This document shows positions 1 to 9,488 of a DNA stretch of 64,000 nt, in pieces (position 1 is the first letter of the stretch; every line of letters begins with the position of its first letter). This stretch comes from CAYXFD01 sp964464175 (GTDB lineage Bacteria; Cloacimonadota; Cloacimonadia; Cloacimonadales; JAJBBL01). Where the stretch lies: assembly GCA_964464175.1 (NCBI GenBank), contig CAYXFD010000010.1, positions 28,081-92,080 of the forward strand. Reading direction: 5' to 3'. A program made the translations under genes and the position numbers. Below the pieces are notes generated by a model that did no database searches, was not told the DNA's origin, and worked only from the letters and a program-made list of their open reading frames with translations.

Positions 1-597
1 ATGAACAATATCCGTCCCCAAGGCAACATGGATAGTAAAAGGGACATCTGCTTCATAGGCTTTGGCAAGCAGAGAGAGGGAACTGTAAGGGGGTGTTATT
101 CCCTTCAGATAATTTCCCAAGCCTTCACCAAAACCTAAACGCTCCTCGGCAGCCTTTATTATCGCCCGGTTGAAATACTCTCCGGTCTCTTTTGCCATAC
201 CAAAGGTACCGTCTATCAGAGCCTTGTCAACATCTTCAGAGGTTTTGCCGGCAAGAGCAAGCTCGAAATCATGAATTGCTACCGAACCATTCCCGGCTAA
301 GCAGCTGATTATTTTTGCCTCTATCATCTCTATCAAGAGCGGAGATAAACCGCATTTGACAATATGTCCCCCTAAGGCTGTGATAATCGGCTTACCGCGT
401 TGGAATGCCTTTGTGCAATGATCTAAAAGCTCCTTGAACCCTTTAGCCTGCAAAATATCCGGTAACCGTGAAATGAAAGAATTCAGCCCCGAACTCTCTC
501 CGGGCTGGAAAAAACTTTTCCGGTCAACCTTGCTCTCTCTCTCAGATAGCGAATATTTCTTCTGTCCCTGCAAATTGATTTCCTGATATTTACTCAT
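1..597 (-). CDS. Conserved uncharacterised protein, deoxyhypusine synthase-like (partial, 3' end beyond window)
   Basis: An open frame of 199 codons runs from ATG at 597 to the window edge without a stop, so the C-terminus is missing. Visible blocks include GKPIITALGGHIVKCGLSP, an AIHDFELAL motif and TIHVALGTDIVH. The alternating beta-strand/glycine-turn pattern recalls a Rossmann-like fold, and the GGH...KCGLSP layout loosely resembles deoxyhypusine synthase. That resemblance is from memory and unproven, and I know of no assigned function. The gene lies 31 bp downstream of queH on the same strand, so the two are probably co-transcribed. The CDS itself is secure; the family name is tentative. 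Confidence 0.8.
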   Translation of the reverse strand, partial: MSKYQEINLQGQKKYSLSERESKVDRKSFFQPGESSGLNSFISRLPDILQAKGFKELLDHCTKAFQRGKPIITALGGHIVKCGLSPLLIEMIEAKIISCLAGNGSVAIHDFELALAGKTSEDVDKALIDGTFGMAKETGEYFNRAIIKAAEERLGFGEGLGNYLKGITPPYSSLSLLAKAYEADVPFTIHVALGTDIVH

Positions 598-627
598 CTT
601 TGTTTTCCTTAAAGTCTCAAATTCTAT

Positions 628-1179
628 CTAACCTTTGTCGTAGCGGTCCTTTTCACTGTAAAGACAACCGCAATAAGGCTGTCTATACATATTCTCTTTT
701 TTGGAAAGCTCGATACCCTCTCTCCATAATTCCCTGAAATCACGGTAATAAAAAGCAATACCTTTTCTTTGAGCTATCTCTTCAGCAGTTCTTTTTATCA
801 GATCATGTTTCTGGTAAACACTGGACAAAAGAGTTGTCGAAAAAGCATCAAATACCCCTGCTTTTGCTCTTTCTGCCGTTTCCGTCAAACGGAAATGATA
901 ACAGAGAAAACACCGTTCGGCTTCTCTGCCTGCAATTCTTCGGAAGAAAGGCTCGGGTTTATACTCCTTCTCGATTAAACAGGACAGACCTTCTCTGCTG
1001 CTCCACTCTAAAAAAGTATCCAGGCGCCTCTGGTATTCCCTATAGGGATGGATATTATCGTTGAACCAGAAACCGGTTACTTCATACTCTCCCTCATCGC
1101 TCAGTAGCCTGTAAGGAGCAATAAAACAGGGAGCACAGCAAATATGCATCAGCACTTGCTTTTTGTTATCGTTTCTCAT
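628..1179 (-). CDS. queH: Epoxyqueuosine reductase QueH (DUF208)
   Basis: QueH reduces epoxyqueuosine to queuosine in tRNA, the last step of queuosine synthesis, and replaces QueG in many bacteria. The 183-residue product carries the full family signature: HICCAPC (Cys14, Cys15, Cys18), NIHPY near 43-46, RCFLCYHFRL (Cys90, Cys93), FSTTLL near 113-118 and YCGC (Cys170, Cys172). These cysteines bind the Fe-S cluster and a second metal in characterised QueH. Length is normal for the family. I start at ATG 1179; a TTG six bases upstream is also in frame and neither has a clear Shine-Dalgarno. It heads the minus-strand unit that continues into the partial gene at the window edge. Confidence 0.93.
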   Translation of the reverse strand: MRNDNKKQVLMHICCAPCFIAPYRLLSDEGEYEVTGFWFNDNIHPYREYQRRLDTFLEWSSREGLSCLIEKEYKPEPFFRRIAGREAERCFLCYHFRLTETAERAKAGVFDAFSTTLLSSVYQKHDLIKRTAEEIAQRKGIAFYYRDFRELWREGIELSKKENMYRQPYCGCLYSEKDRYDKG

Positions 1180-1512
1180 ATTCAAAGTACATTTCTGCCC
1201 TATACTTAAAAGTCAAGTGAAAAGAAAGCAGTTGCAGCCAATCCCTGCTGCTGCTGAAACAGCGTGATAATCTTTACTATTATGATAGTCCTGACTAACT
1301 CAGCTCCTTAGGTATTGATTATCTCAATTAAGCTTAACTCTTCTATCGTCTCCCTTATCGTGATCTTGAAGAAAAGGTTTTCCTTCTCTTCATTTTCTTA
1401 TTGACGTTTAATACCCCCGGTAAAAGAGTCTTATCAGGGAGTTTGTCAGGATTTTTCCCGCTCCCCATTAGTTCAGAACCTATCTCTGACAAAAAAGAAA
1501 AATGGAGGAATA
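1180..1512. other. Divergent intergenic region between queH and gpsA
   Basis: This stretch of about 330 bases separates divergently transcribed queH (minus) and gpsA (plus), so it should hold a promoter for each. I see no tRNA, no convincing terminator and no well-spaced sigma-70 promoter. A TTGACG hexamer near 1402 lacks a good -10 partner at 17 bases. Confidence 0.5.
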
Positions 1513-2526
1513 TTGCCTAAAGCTGTTATTATCGGTGGAGGAAGCTGGGGTTTAGCCTTTTCCTCGCTTCTTATTGATAACAAGGTAGATGTCTATCTCT
1601 GGGAATACAATTCCCGTTACGTAGCAGAGATTCGGCAAACCGGATACAACTCCAGTCTGCTTCCGGGTATCAGGATCAATGCTTTAGTAACGCTCTCTTC
1701 GGATATGAGCGAGATCCTTTCCAGCCAGCCCGATATCTTGATTTTAGCCGTACCTTCACATGTACTGAGGGAAACTTTGCAAAAAATTTCTCCTTATCTT
1801 CCGCAGCAGCAGAATTTGAAAAGTATTGTCAATCTGGCTAAAGGGATAGAAGAGACTACTCTTTTACGGATGTCGGAAGTAATTGCTTCCGAGTTACCGG
1901 AGAGATATCATCAACTCATTTCCACTCTGTCCGGACCAAGCCATGCCGAAGAAGTAGCCCGCAGAATTCCGACAGCAGTAGTTTTGGCAGGTAAAAACGA
2001 AAAGAGCTATACTTACGCTCAGGAACTGATCAGTAATGATTATTTCCGTGTTTACAGCAGTGATGATCTAATCGGAGTAGAGCTTGGCGGAGCGGTAAAG
2101 AATATCATTGCCATAGCTTCGGGTATCGTCAGCGGACTCGGTTTAGGTGATAATACTCAGGGAGCGCTTCTGACACGGGGATTAGCAGAAATCAGACGCT
2201 TAGGAGAGGCATTGGGTGCCGATCCCAATACTTTCAACGGACTATCCGGAATTGGTGATCTGATCACAACCGCTATCAGCAGTCATAGCCGGAACCGTTA
2301 TGTAGGTTTTCATCTCGGGAAAGGGGAAAAGCTGTCTGCCGTTTTAGCCGGAATGACAATGGTTGCAGAAGGGGTCAGAACTACAAAATCAATCTATGAG
2401 TTACAATCTTCGGCAGGAGTTTCCATGCCGATCACGGAAGAGATATATCTGGTGCTGTTTGCCGGCAAACCGCCCCGGGAAGCTATCCATGATCTGATGA
2501 CCCGGGAACTGAAGGAAGAAGACTAA
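1513..2526 (+). CDS. gpsA: Glycerol-3-phosphate dehydrogenase [NAD(P)+]
   Basis: GpsA reduces dihydroxyacetone phosphate to sn-glycerol 3-phosphate, the backbone of membrane phospholipids, in the cytoplasm. The 337-residue product has the N-terminal dinucleotide-binding motif GGGSWGLA (residues 8-15), the NLAKGIE segment near 115, SGPSHAEEV, the catalytic-lysine block GGAVKNIIAIASG near 195, and the C-terminal GLSGIGDLITT segment. Length matches the family. The start is TTG at 1513, four bases after a GGAGG box at 1504-1508; there is no nearby in-frame ATG that keeps the Rossmann motif. It begins a plus-strand run that continues with the radical SAM gene 113 bases downstream. Confidence 0.96.
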   Translation: MPKAVIIGGGSWGLAFSSLLIDNKVDVYLWEYNSRYVAEIRQTGYNSSLLPGIRINALVTLSSDMSEILSSQPDILILAVPSHVLRETLQKISPYLPQQQNLKSIVNLAKGIEETTLLRMSEVIASELPERYHQLISTLSGPSHAEEVARRIPTAVVLAGKNEKSYTYAQELISNDYFRVYSSDDLIGVELGGAVKNIIAIASGIVSGLGLGDNTQGALLTRGLAEIRRLGEALGADPNTFNGLSGIGDLITTAISSHSRNRYVGFHLGKGEKLSAVLAGMTMVAEGVRTTKSIYELQSSAGVSMPITEEIYLVLFAGKPPREAIHDLMTRELKEED

Positions 2527-2639
2527 TTCTGTTAAGCTCCCGTTTGAAATCAATTATTATCAAGGCTTTTTTATCAGAATGATCAATTCCTATCTCTAAA
2601 ATAATACTCACTGTAGAGAACGAACTCAAGAAAAACAGA

Positions 2640-3575
2640 ATGAACAAGACAATAGAACAGAGAATAAATACTTACGGCAGTTATCTAAAGCGAAAATACG
2701 GAAGAAGAATCTTCCGGGTTGGTCTCTCCATAAACAGAGAATGTCCTCACCGGCTGCAGACCGGTGGCTGCAGTTTCTGTCTCCCGGACACCTATACGGA
2801 TAACTCCTTAGATAACCAGACCGATCCCTATAAGCAGTTGGAACAGCTCATTCCCAAGATAAAGATAGGTTGTGGAGATGTAGGCTTATTAGCCTATTTT
2901 CATCATAATACTTCCACTGCCGGAGAAACAGAGGATCTGAAACAAATCTTTAGTCAGGCGTTAAAGCATAGTAAGATCGCCGGTTTGATAATATCTACCA
3001 GACCGGATTACCTGAATGATGAAATTGTTGCGATGCTTAGCAAACTGAAGGGGGAAGTATTTTTGGAAATAGGCTTACAGAGTATTCATCAAAAGAGCCT
3101 TGATCTATTGAACCGGGGACATACACTGCAGGATTTTGCCCAGGCAATGGAATTGTGCAAAGAATACGGAATTGATTCGGGAGTACATCTCATTCCCGGC
3201 ATACCGGGCGAAACTCTGTCCGATATGCTGGCAACAATAGCTTATCTCAATGATCTCCCTCAGGTTTCTCAGATCAAATTTCACAATCTGGTTGTTTACC
3301 GGGGAACCAAGCTTGCCTCCGAACCGGAGGCACTGCTCAGGGAAATTCCCGGCCTGACTCCCTATCTCGCTCTCCTGGCAACTCTTTTGCAGCATACCAG
3401 AGGTGATAAGGTTATCAGCAGATTTTTTACCTCGAATGTCAGGAGAACCAATGTCTCACTCAATAGCTTTCCCGGGTATAAGCATAATTGGCTGAACAAG
3501 TTAACCGGGTACCTGAATGAGCATGATATTTATCAAGGTTCAGCAACACCTCTCCCCTACAAGGCAATAAACTAA
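2640..3575 (+). CDS. TIGR01212/YhcC-type radical SAM protein
   Basis: The 311-residue protein belongs to the YhcC/YtqA group of radical SAM enzymes, whose substrate is unknown. The cluster-binding cysteines are Cys35, Cys44 and Cys47 in the block CPHRLQTGGCSFC, giving the wide CX8CX2C spacing typical of this group. The N-terminal GRRIFRVGLSINREC matches the family's opening. Other visible blocks are GLIISTRPDYL, EIGLQSIHQKSLDLLNRGHT and HLIPGIPGET, the usual strands of the radical SAM barrel. ATG at 2640 is used; the ribosome-binding site is weak. Only 11 bases separate it from the next gene, so they are likely co-transcribed. No function should be inferred from that. Confidence 0.9.
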   Translation: MNKTIEQRINTYGSYLKRKYGRRIFRVGLSINRECPHRLQTGGCSFCLPDTYTDNSLDNQTDPYKQLEQLIPKIKIGCGDVGLLAYFHHNTSTAGETEDLKQIFSQALKHSKIAGLIISTRPDYLNDEIVAMLSKLKGEVFLEIGLQSIHQKSLDLLNRGHTLQDFAQAMELCKEYGIDSGVHLIPGIPGETLSDMLATIAYLNDLPQVSQIKFHNLVVYRGTKLASEPEALLREIPGLTPYLALLATLLQHTRGDKVISRFFTSNVRRTNVSLNSFPGYKHNWLNKLTGYLNEHDIYQGSATPLPYKAIN

Positions 3576-3586
3576 AGAAAAGGCTT

Positions 3587-6500
3587 ATGAACAGTTTCCT
3601 CAAGACAATAACTAAATACCGGAACAAGTTTAACTTACTCCTCATCACGAAAAATATCCTTCTGATAATTACTCTCTATTTTGTCATTCTGAATCTCTTT
3701 TTCCTCTTCCATTTTTTTACAGCCGGCAGATTTTTCGAACTGTTCCTTTTCGGTGTTAGTTTGAAGATATTTCTGGCTTTGATGATTATCTACATCATCC
3801 TGAAAACCAATAATTTCCTGATCAACCGGTATAGTGCCGCCAGATATCTTGATACCTATAACCGCGATAAGAACGATACCTATCAGAACGCCCTGGAACT
3901 ATTAGCGGAGAATAAGAGAGAAGACCAGGACGTTTTGGAACTTATCTGCTATGATGCCAACAAGCTGGCAGCCACCCAGAAGATCGAACCGGATAGGAAA
4001 GATCTGAAAAATGCCCTGATCCCCGCCCTGGTTACCCTTCTGATAACCGGCATCTTCATCGTTTTTACCCCCTCAGAGTATCTGAAATCATTGGATTTCT
4101 TCCTCTCTAACAGACTGCCGCAACCAGCATACCGGGATTACATAACCGTTTCTCCCGGATCTGTTTCCCTCACCCGCAATAGCTCTCTCAAAATTGAGAT
4201 TATTGACCCGGAACTCAACCTTGATCATACCCTTTATTACCGGCGGAATGATAACAGGGATAACCGGGAAGCTGAGAAAGAGCAAAGAGGGGTATGGCGT
4301 TCCGAAGTTCTCTATCAACATGAGAAGGTATTCAACAGCCTTGATTTCTCATTCGATTATTATGTCACAACACCTCATGCCGTCTCGGATACCTTCTATG
4401 TCCGGGTTTTTGAAGAACCTTCGGTAAGAGACATGACCGTCAGATATACCTATCCCGAGTATTCAGGTTTACAACCGGAAACAGATTATCAGAGCAACGG
4501 CAACATCAGAGGCTTGATCAATACTAAGGTCACCCTTGAGATCGAAACCAACAACCCTCTGGAAGAGGCAATAATGATCTTTTCCGGCGGTTCCCTTATT
4601 GATATGGAAAGACTGGGCAGAAACAGTTTCAGCTCAGGTTTTACTCTGAAGGAATCCGGTACTTACCATCTGATGCTGACCGATTTTTTGGGGAATAAGT
4701 CGAGACGTCTGGAAAGACCGGTAACCGTCCTTCCCGATAAAATTCCCGAGATAAAAATCATCTATCCCGGTCAGGATACGATCTTTACCCAGAATATGAG
4801 GCAGAGAATGAAATTCTTCGCCACTGACGATTTCGGGCTGCAGAATCTGAAACTGCATTATCAGATAAATGAGAATGAGATCATAACTGAGGTTCTGTTA
4901 AAAGATATTCCGGCTAATGCTTTGGAACACGATTTTATCCTTGATCTTACCGGAACATATATGCTGCCCGGAGACAGGATTGTCTATTGGGCTGAAGTCT
5001 CTGACAATGCCCCTGCCCCCCAGACTGGGGTCAGTAAACGCTACCTTCTCCGTTTCCCCTCAATTGAAGAGATCTTTGCAGAAATAGAGAGAGAAGAAGA
5101 AGAAAAGATGGATTCCTTCCGAAAAAATATCGAAGCGTCGAAAGAACTGCAGGAAGATTTTGAGCAGAAACGCCGGGAGATGATGAAACGTGAGGAATTC
5201 GACTGGGAAGACAAACAGGAGTTAGAGCAATTCCTTTCCCGGCAGGAGGATCTGAACAAACAGGTTGAAAATCTGGCAGATGAGTATAAGAACCTGCTGG
5301 AAAAATTTGAGGACAATCCTTCACTCTCCGATGAAACTCTGCAAAAAATGGAGAGGATCAGAGAATTGATGGAAGAAATTGCCGATCAGCAGATGCAGGA
5401 CATGATGGAACAGATGCAAAAAGCGATGGAGGATATGAACCGGGAAGAAATGCTCAAGGCTATGGAGGATTTTAAATTCTCTATGGAAGAGTTTGACCGG
5501 AAACTGCAAAATACACTTGATCTGTTGGAGAATATTAAAAAGGAACAGAGCATTCAGAAGGCTCTCGCCATCTCCCAAGAGATGGAACAGATGCAGGAAG
5601 CACTGAAAGAGAGAACGGAAAATGCTCAGGCTGAAAGTGAACAGCTTGCCAAAGAACAAAAGGCAATTCAGGATAAACTTGATGCCCTGCAGGAACAGCT
5701 TGATGAAGCAATGGCAATGATGGATGATGAGAAAGATAATGATATGAAAGACGCCTTAAGCGAGCTAAAAGATCAGATGGAAGCCGATAATCTCGAGGAA
5801 GATCTGGAACAAAGCAGCCAGCAGCTGCAAAACAAGCAAATGAGTTCCGCCGTATCAAGCCAGGAACAGGCTTTACGGAAAATGAAAAGAATGACTCAGA
5901 AACTTGAAGAAATGGCTGAGGCAATGGCTTCCGACAGTATGGCTGATCTTGCCGGGCTTATTCAGGCTACCATCAGGAGACTGCTTGCCCTGTCCGGAGA
6001 ACATCAGAATGTTACCTCCGGCTACGCCCAGGACCCCTTCCCTGTATATCCGGATATAATTGCCGGTTACGACGGAGTCCAGATAGCTCTGCGGCAGCTC
6101 TATACTTCACCCCAGATCATCCTCTATCTTACTCCGAAATTCATCATGGATTCGGAAATGACCCTTTCATCTTACCGCAATATGTTTGAGCAGATAATCA
6201 ATTCCAGAAACCCCAACATCAGAAATCATTTGAATAATGTGCAAATTGGCTTGAACCGGATGATCTTCAACCTCATGCAAACCCGCGATAACATGCAGGA
6301 AGGTCCCGGAGGTGCTATGGACAGCATGATGCAGGCTATGCAGATGATGGGGAAAGAACAGATGGCTATGAATATGCTCACCCAACAGCTGCTTGAGCAG
6401 ATGGGAGGAAGCGAAGGGTACAGCCGGGAAATGAGACAGCAAATGCAAAGATTAGCCCAGGATGAAGAGAGACTTGCTGAAAACCTCCGCCGCTTGATGG

Positions 6501-6868
6501 AGACGAACCCCGAAGCCCAGAAACAAGCCAATGCCCTCAATCAGTTGATAGAAGAACTGGAATCCGTATCCCGTCAGCTGAGACAGAACCGCCTTGATGA
6601 ATCGCTCATCAGAAGGCAGGAAAGAATACTCTCCCGACTCCTTGACGCTCAAAGATCGATAAATCAAAGAGAGGTCTCCAGAAGAAGAAGGGGAGAAACA
6701 AGAGAAGATGAGGATTGGATCCTGCCGCCCGATATTCAACAGGAATTTCAGAGATTACGGCAGCGGGCTCTGTTGCAAGAGAATTTCAAAGATTTCCCGC
6801 CTGAATATCAGGAACTGATAAGAGAGTACCTTCGTCTCCTCAATATAAGAGCCCTGGAAAGAGAATAA
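3587..6868 (+). CDS. DUF4175-like membrane-anchored coiled-coil protein
   Basis: This is a large protein (1093 residues) of unknown role resembling the DUF4175 family. Three hydrophobic segments (about 18-38, 45-72 and 138-160) lie at the N-terminus. They are followed by an extracytoplasmic-looking beta-rich region (about 165-500) with Ig-like stretches such as VSPGSVSLTRNSSLKIEI. From about 505 to 810 it is almost entirely charged and Met/Gln/Glu-rich coiled coil, with a second helical, Met-rich region at about 905-1090. The architecture suggests an inner-membrane anchor with a periplasmic domain and long helical bundles. It ends two bases before the TPR gene, so the two are surely co-expressed and may form one envelope complex; that is inference. 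Confidence 0.82.
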   Translation: MNSFLKTITKYRNKFNLLLITKNILLIITLYFVILNLFFLFHFFTAGRFFELFLFGVSLKIFLALMIIYIILKTNNFLINRYSAARYLDTYNRDKNDTYQNALELLAENKREDQDVLELICYDANKLAATQKIEPDRKDLKNALIPALVTLLITGIFIVFTPSEYLKSLDFFLSNRLPQPAYRDYITVSPGSVSLTRNSSLKIEIIDPELNLDHTLYYRRNDNRDNREAEKEQRGVWRSEVLYQHEKVFNSLDFSFDYYVTTPHAVSDTFYVRVFEEPSVRDMTVRYTYPEYSGLQPETDYQSNGNIRGLINTKVTLEIETNNPLEEAIMIFSGGSLIDMERLGRNSFSSGFTLKESGTYHLMLTDFLGNKSRRLERPVTVLPDKIPEIKIIYPGQDTIFTQNMRQRMKFFATDDFGLQNLKLHYQINENEIITEVLLKDIPANALEHDFILDLTGTYMLPGDRIVYWAEVSDNAPAPQTGVSKRYLLRFPSIEEIFAEIEREEEEKMDSFRKNIEASKELQEDFEQKRREMMKREEFDWEDKQELEQFLSRQEDLNKQVENLADEYKNLLEKFEDNPSLSDETLQKMERIRELMEEIADQQMQDMMEQMQKAMEDMNREEMLKAMEDFKFSMEEFDRKLQNTLDLLENIKKEQSIQKALAISQEMEQMQEALKERTENAQAESEQLAKEQKAIQDKLDALQEQLDEAMAMMDDEKDNDMKDALSELKDQMEADNLEEDLEQSSQQLQNKQMSSAVSSQEQALRKMKRMTQKLEEMAEAMASDSMADLAGLIQATIRRLLALSGEHQNVTSGYAQDPFPVYPDIIAGYDGVQIALRQLYTSPQIILYLTPKFIMDSEMTLSSYRNMFEQIINSRNPNIRNHLNNVQIGLNRMIFNLMQTRDNMQEGPGGAMDSMMQAMQMMGKEQMAMNMLTQQLLEQMGGSEGYSREMRQQMQRLAQDEERLAENLRRLMETNPEAQKQANALNQLIEELESVSRQLRQNRLDESLIRRQERILSRLLDAQRSINQREVSRRRRGETREDEDWILPPDIQQEFQRLRQRALLQENFKDFPPEYQELIREYLRLLNIRALERE

Positions 6869-6870
6869 AT

Positions 6871-8604
6871 ATGCTGATTAAGAAAAAACACATTACTTTG
6901 CTGCTGCTGAGTGTCATAATGACAACTCTACTCTATAGCCAATATGATCACAAAAGGGTGATCATGAACCAGATCAGAAGGCTGGAAGCAAGGAGAGAAT
7001 TTGCTCAGACTTTGCCGATGTATGAAGATCTTTTGGAAACATATCCTGAAGATGAAGATGTCATAACCGGTTATTTCAATACTTTGATCAATCTTGACAG
7101 GATCGATGATGCCGCAGAACTGCTCGATAAATATGAACCCGTTTTGACTCCGGACAGCTATACCCGTCACCGGATTATCGTTCTGATCCGGCAGGGGAAA
7201 AGAAAGGAAGCCGGAGATCTCGGATTGAACTTCCTCCGGAGGAATGAAGGTGTTGTAAACCTCTACCGTGACTTTGCCTTTGTCTATGAAAGACAGAGGG
7301 AATTTGATACCGCTGTGGTAATCCTCCTCAAAGGAAGAGAAGTCACCAATGATGACTATCTTTTCGCCATCGAACTCGCCCGTAATTATGATAACCTGAC
7401 CAGATACCCCGATTCTATCCGGGAATATATCAAACATCTGGAAAGAAACAGCGGATTTCTTTACTTTGTTACGAACCGGATTAAGGCAATCCTTGATGAA
7501 GACAGTAAACAGATAGATACGATCAAGGATCTTCTCGCTGCAACTGAGAATGACATCTTAGCTGAACTCTACGCCCTCTCTCTGGCACATACCGGGGATT
7601 ACCAGGAAGCTCTGATTGTGTATCAAAAGCTCGATCCGGAAAAACTCAACAAATTCGCCGATGAATTGCACAAAGGGGGAGATATTGAACTGGCACGGCA
7701 AGCTTATCAAAAATACCGGGAAACAATCAACGACCCCGCTAAGTCAGCCGATGTTGCCATTAAAATAGCTCTCCTCTACATTGGAGAGAATGACCTGCAG
7801 AAAGCAAAAAACGTCCTTGCTGAAATTACTGAAGATAAACGGATTCAAAACAGACAGGTTCGCTTCCGAACAAGAGCTAACCGGCAGGCACGGGAACTGC
7901 TCGCTGAAATCGCTGTCCGGCTTGATAAACCACAGGAACTGATCCTCGGCCTTTATGATGAAGCTAAAGAATTTGCCTTCAACCGCAACGAACAAAAAGA
8001 AGTAGATCTGAAAAAGGTTCATTATCTCACGATGTCTGAAGATTACGAACATGCCCGGTCTCTTTTGCAATCAATCCTGAAAGATGAACAGTCCGGCTCT
8101 CAAATAGCTAATTATAGTTATTATTATGTCTTTATGCTGGAATTGATGAGTGAAAAAAACCCCTCCGATTCACTTCTTGCCGAACTGATCATCAATATTC
8201 CGGGAAGTGATCTAACAAATGAAGCACTCTTCCTGACCGTTCTCTTCCATGAAATGAACCCGAATGTCAGAGATCCCTTTCTTAAAGCTTACAGACAGAA
8301 AAGCATTTACAAAGATAATATGGCTTTAGAGACACTCCTCGCTATCGATGAAGCTCTTGTCGATGAAGAGATAATGATCATCTCCGGGCAGTGGGCTCTG
8401 GAAATGGGAAATACTGAACTTGCCGGCCAATTATTCTCACATCCCTTTCAGAATGATACTCTTGCCGGATATGCCGCTCTGCAGCTGGCAGAGATCAGCC
8501 GCCGGGAAGAAAAAAACTACCGGGAAATACTGACTGCCTTCCTCTCCCAGCACCCGCTCCACGTCTTCTCGCCGAAACTAAGACTTCTCTTAACTTCTGA
8601 ATAA
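6871..8604 (+). CDS. Secreted TPR-repeat protein
   Basis: A 577-residue protein with an N-terminal signal peptide (LITLLLLSV-type core, cleavage probably near LYSQ at residue 24) followed by TPR-like helical pairs throughout. Examples are the segments around residues 30-70 (EFAQTLPMYEDLLETYPEDE), 90-125, 150-200 and 235-275. It probably acts as a periplasmic scaffold. It starts three bases after the DUF4175-like gene, and no terminator separates them, which makes a functional pair likely. TPR proteins are too generic to assign a pathway. ATG at 6871 is the only start that keeps the signal peptide. Confidence 0.85.
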   Translation: MLIKKKHITLLLLSVIMTTLLYSQYDHKRVIMNQIRRLEARREFAQTLPMYEDLLETYPEDEDVITGYFNTLINLDRIDDAAELLDKYEPVLTPDSYTRHRIIVLIRQGKRKEAGDLGLNFLRRNEGVVNLYRDFAFVYERQREFDTAVVILLKGREVTNDDYLFAIELARNYDNLTRYPDSIREYIKHLERNSGFLYFVTNRIKAILDEDSKQIDTIKDLLAATENDILAELYALSLAHTGDYQEALIVYQKLDPEKLNKFADELHKGGDIELARQAYQKYRETINDPAKSADVAIKIALLYIGENDLQKAKNVLAEITEDKRIQNRQVRFRTRANRQARELLAEIAVRLDKPQELILGLYDEAKEFAFNRNEQKEVDLKKVHYLTMSEDYEHARSLLQSILKDEQSGSQIANYSYYYVFMLELMSEKNPSDSLLAELIINIPGSDLTNEALFLTVLFHEMNPNVRDPFLKAYRQKSIYKDNMALETLLAIDEALVDEEIMIISGQWALEMGNTELAGQLFSHPFQNDTLAGYAALQLAEISRREEKNYREILTAFLSQHPLHVFSPKLRLLLTSE

Positions 8605-8684
8605 GATAATTCTCTGATCGGGCAGCTAAGAGACAGCAAAAGATATGAAGGGAAGCAGTGGTGTTTTTAAAACACGATGAAAGA

Positions 8685-8912
8685 TTAAACTGAAATCACC
8701 TCTTTAACTTCAGGTATCTGCTCTTTTAACACTCTCTCTATACCGGCTTTCAGGGTATAAGTTGCCATTGGACAGGTACCGCAGGCCCCCTTGAGTCTGA
8801 CTTCTATTACATTATCCTCTCTGATCTTGATTAACTCCACGTCGCCGCCATCAGACTGAATCGATGGTCTGACTAAATTTAAGACCTCTTCAACTTTCTC
8901 TTTCGTTATCAT
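8685..8912 (-). CDS. NifU C-terminal-domain (Nfu-type) Fe-S carrier
   Basis: A 75-residue stand-alone Nfu domain that probably assembles or delivers Fe-S clusters. The diagnostic features are VRPSIQSDGGDVEL near residues 14-27 and the cluster-ligating CGTC motif (Cys44, Cys47) in LKGACGTCPMA. Length fits a minimal Nfu protein. The ATG at 8912 follows a strong GGAGG box at a suitable distance. It is downstream of the two small heat-shock genes on the same strand, but a good terminator lies between, so it is probably transcribed independently. Confidence 0.93.
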   Translation of the reverse strand: MITKEKVEEVLNLVRPSIQSDGGDVELIKIREDNVIEVRLKGACGTCPMATYTLKAGIERVLKEQIPEVKEVISV

Positions 8913-8976
8913 AATTCCTCCAAGTTTCTGATCAAAGCAAGATTTTATCTCTTTCCTTTTCCGTAAAGTTATTTAT

Positions 8977-9014
8977 AAAAAAGCCGCAAGGTTATTCAGA
9001 GAAAACCTTACGGC
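8977..9014 (-). terminator. Intrinsic terminator of the small heat-shock operon
   Basis: Read on the minus strand, an 11-bp stem (GCCGTAAGGTT paired with AACCTTGCGGC, one mismatch) with a 10-base loop is followed by six T residues. It lies 23 bases past the stop of the hsp20 gene that ends at 9037. Confidence 0.85.
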
Positions 9015-9036
9015 TCTTTCGGTTACTATGTTTCGT

Positions 9037-9468
9037 TCAACCAACCTTAATTTCCTTGGCTGGTGATGGTTCCCTTTTCGGTATGACCAACGTCAGGACT
9101 CCATCCTCTAACTTGGCTGCAACCTTCTCGATATCACATACATCCGGAAGATTGATCGCCCGGCGATAATTGCCCTTATACCTTTCATACCTGAATACCG
9201 TCTCGTTCTTCTCACTCTTCTCTTCTTCCTGCTTACCTTCAATGGTCAGTTCATTGTTGTTATGAACCGAAATCTTGATGTTTTCCTTCTTGATCCCGGG
9301 CATGTTAGCCCTGATCACATACTCCTTCTCCCGTTCGGAAACGTCCATCGGCATCATCTTGTTGGCATCAGTCTGCTCCTCGGTGAAGGCATTGCTTAAA
9401 AAGTCGTCAAACAAGGAAGACATCAAAGGAAACAGTTCTCTGTTCGATCTTGTCGTCAAAAAAGTCAT
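9037..9468 (-). CDS. Hsp20/alpha-crystallin small heat-shock protein (second of tandem pair)
   Basis: A 143-residue small heat-shock protein that would hold unfolding proteins in a refoldable state. The alpha-crystallin domain covers about residues 40-135: it begins at MPMDVSEREKEYVIRANMPG, contains the typical GIKKENIKISV and FRYERYKGNYRRAINLP segments, and ends with ...EDGVLTLVIPK. The final KEIKVG tail supplies an IXV-like motif for oligomer contacts. The start at 9468 follows a GAGGAGG box. It sits 20 bases downstream of the sister gene, and both share the CIRCE operator upstream. Confidence 0.95.
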   Translation of the reverse strand: MTFLTTRSNRELFPLMSSLFDDFLSNAFTEEQTDANKMMPMDVSEREKEYVIRANMPGIKKENIKISVHNNNELTIEGKQEEEKSEKNETVFRYERYKGNYRRAINLPDVCDIEKVAAKLEDGVLTLVIPKREPSPAKEIKVG

Positions 9469-9488
9469 AATTTCCTCCTCACCGATTT

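Noticed and set aside
5031..5924. Several long minus-strand frames inside the coiled-coil gene
   Set aside because: They are mirror frames of a highly biased, Glu/Gln/Met-rich coding sequence and have no ribosome-binding sites.
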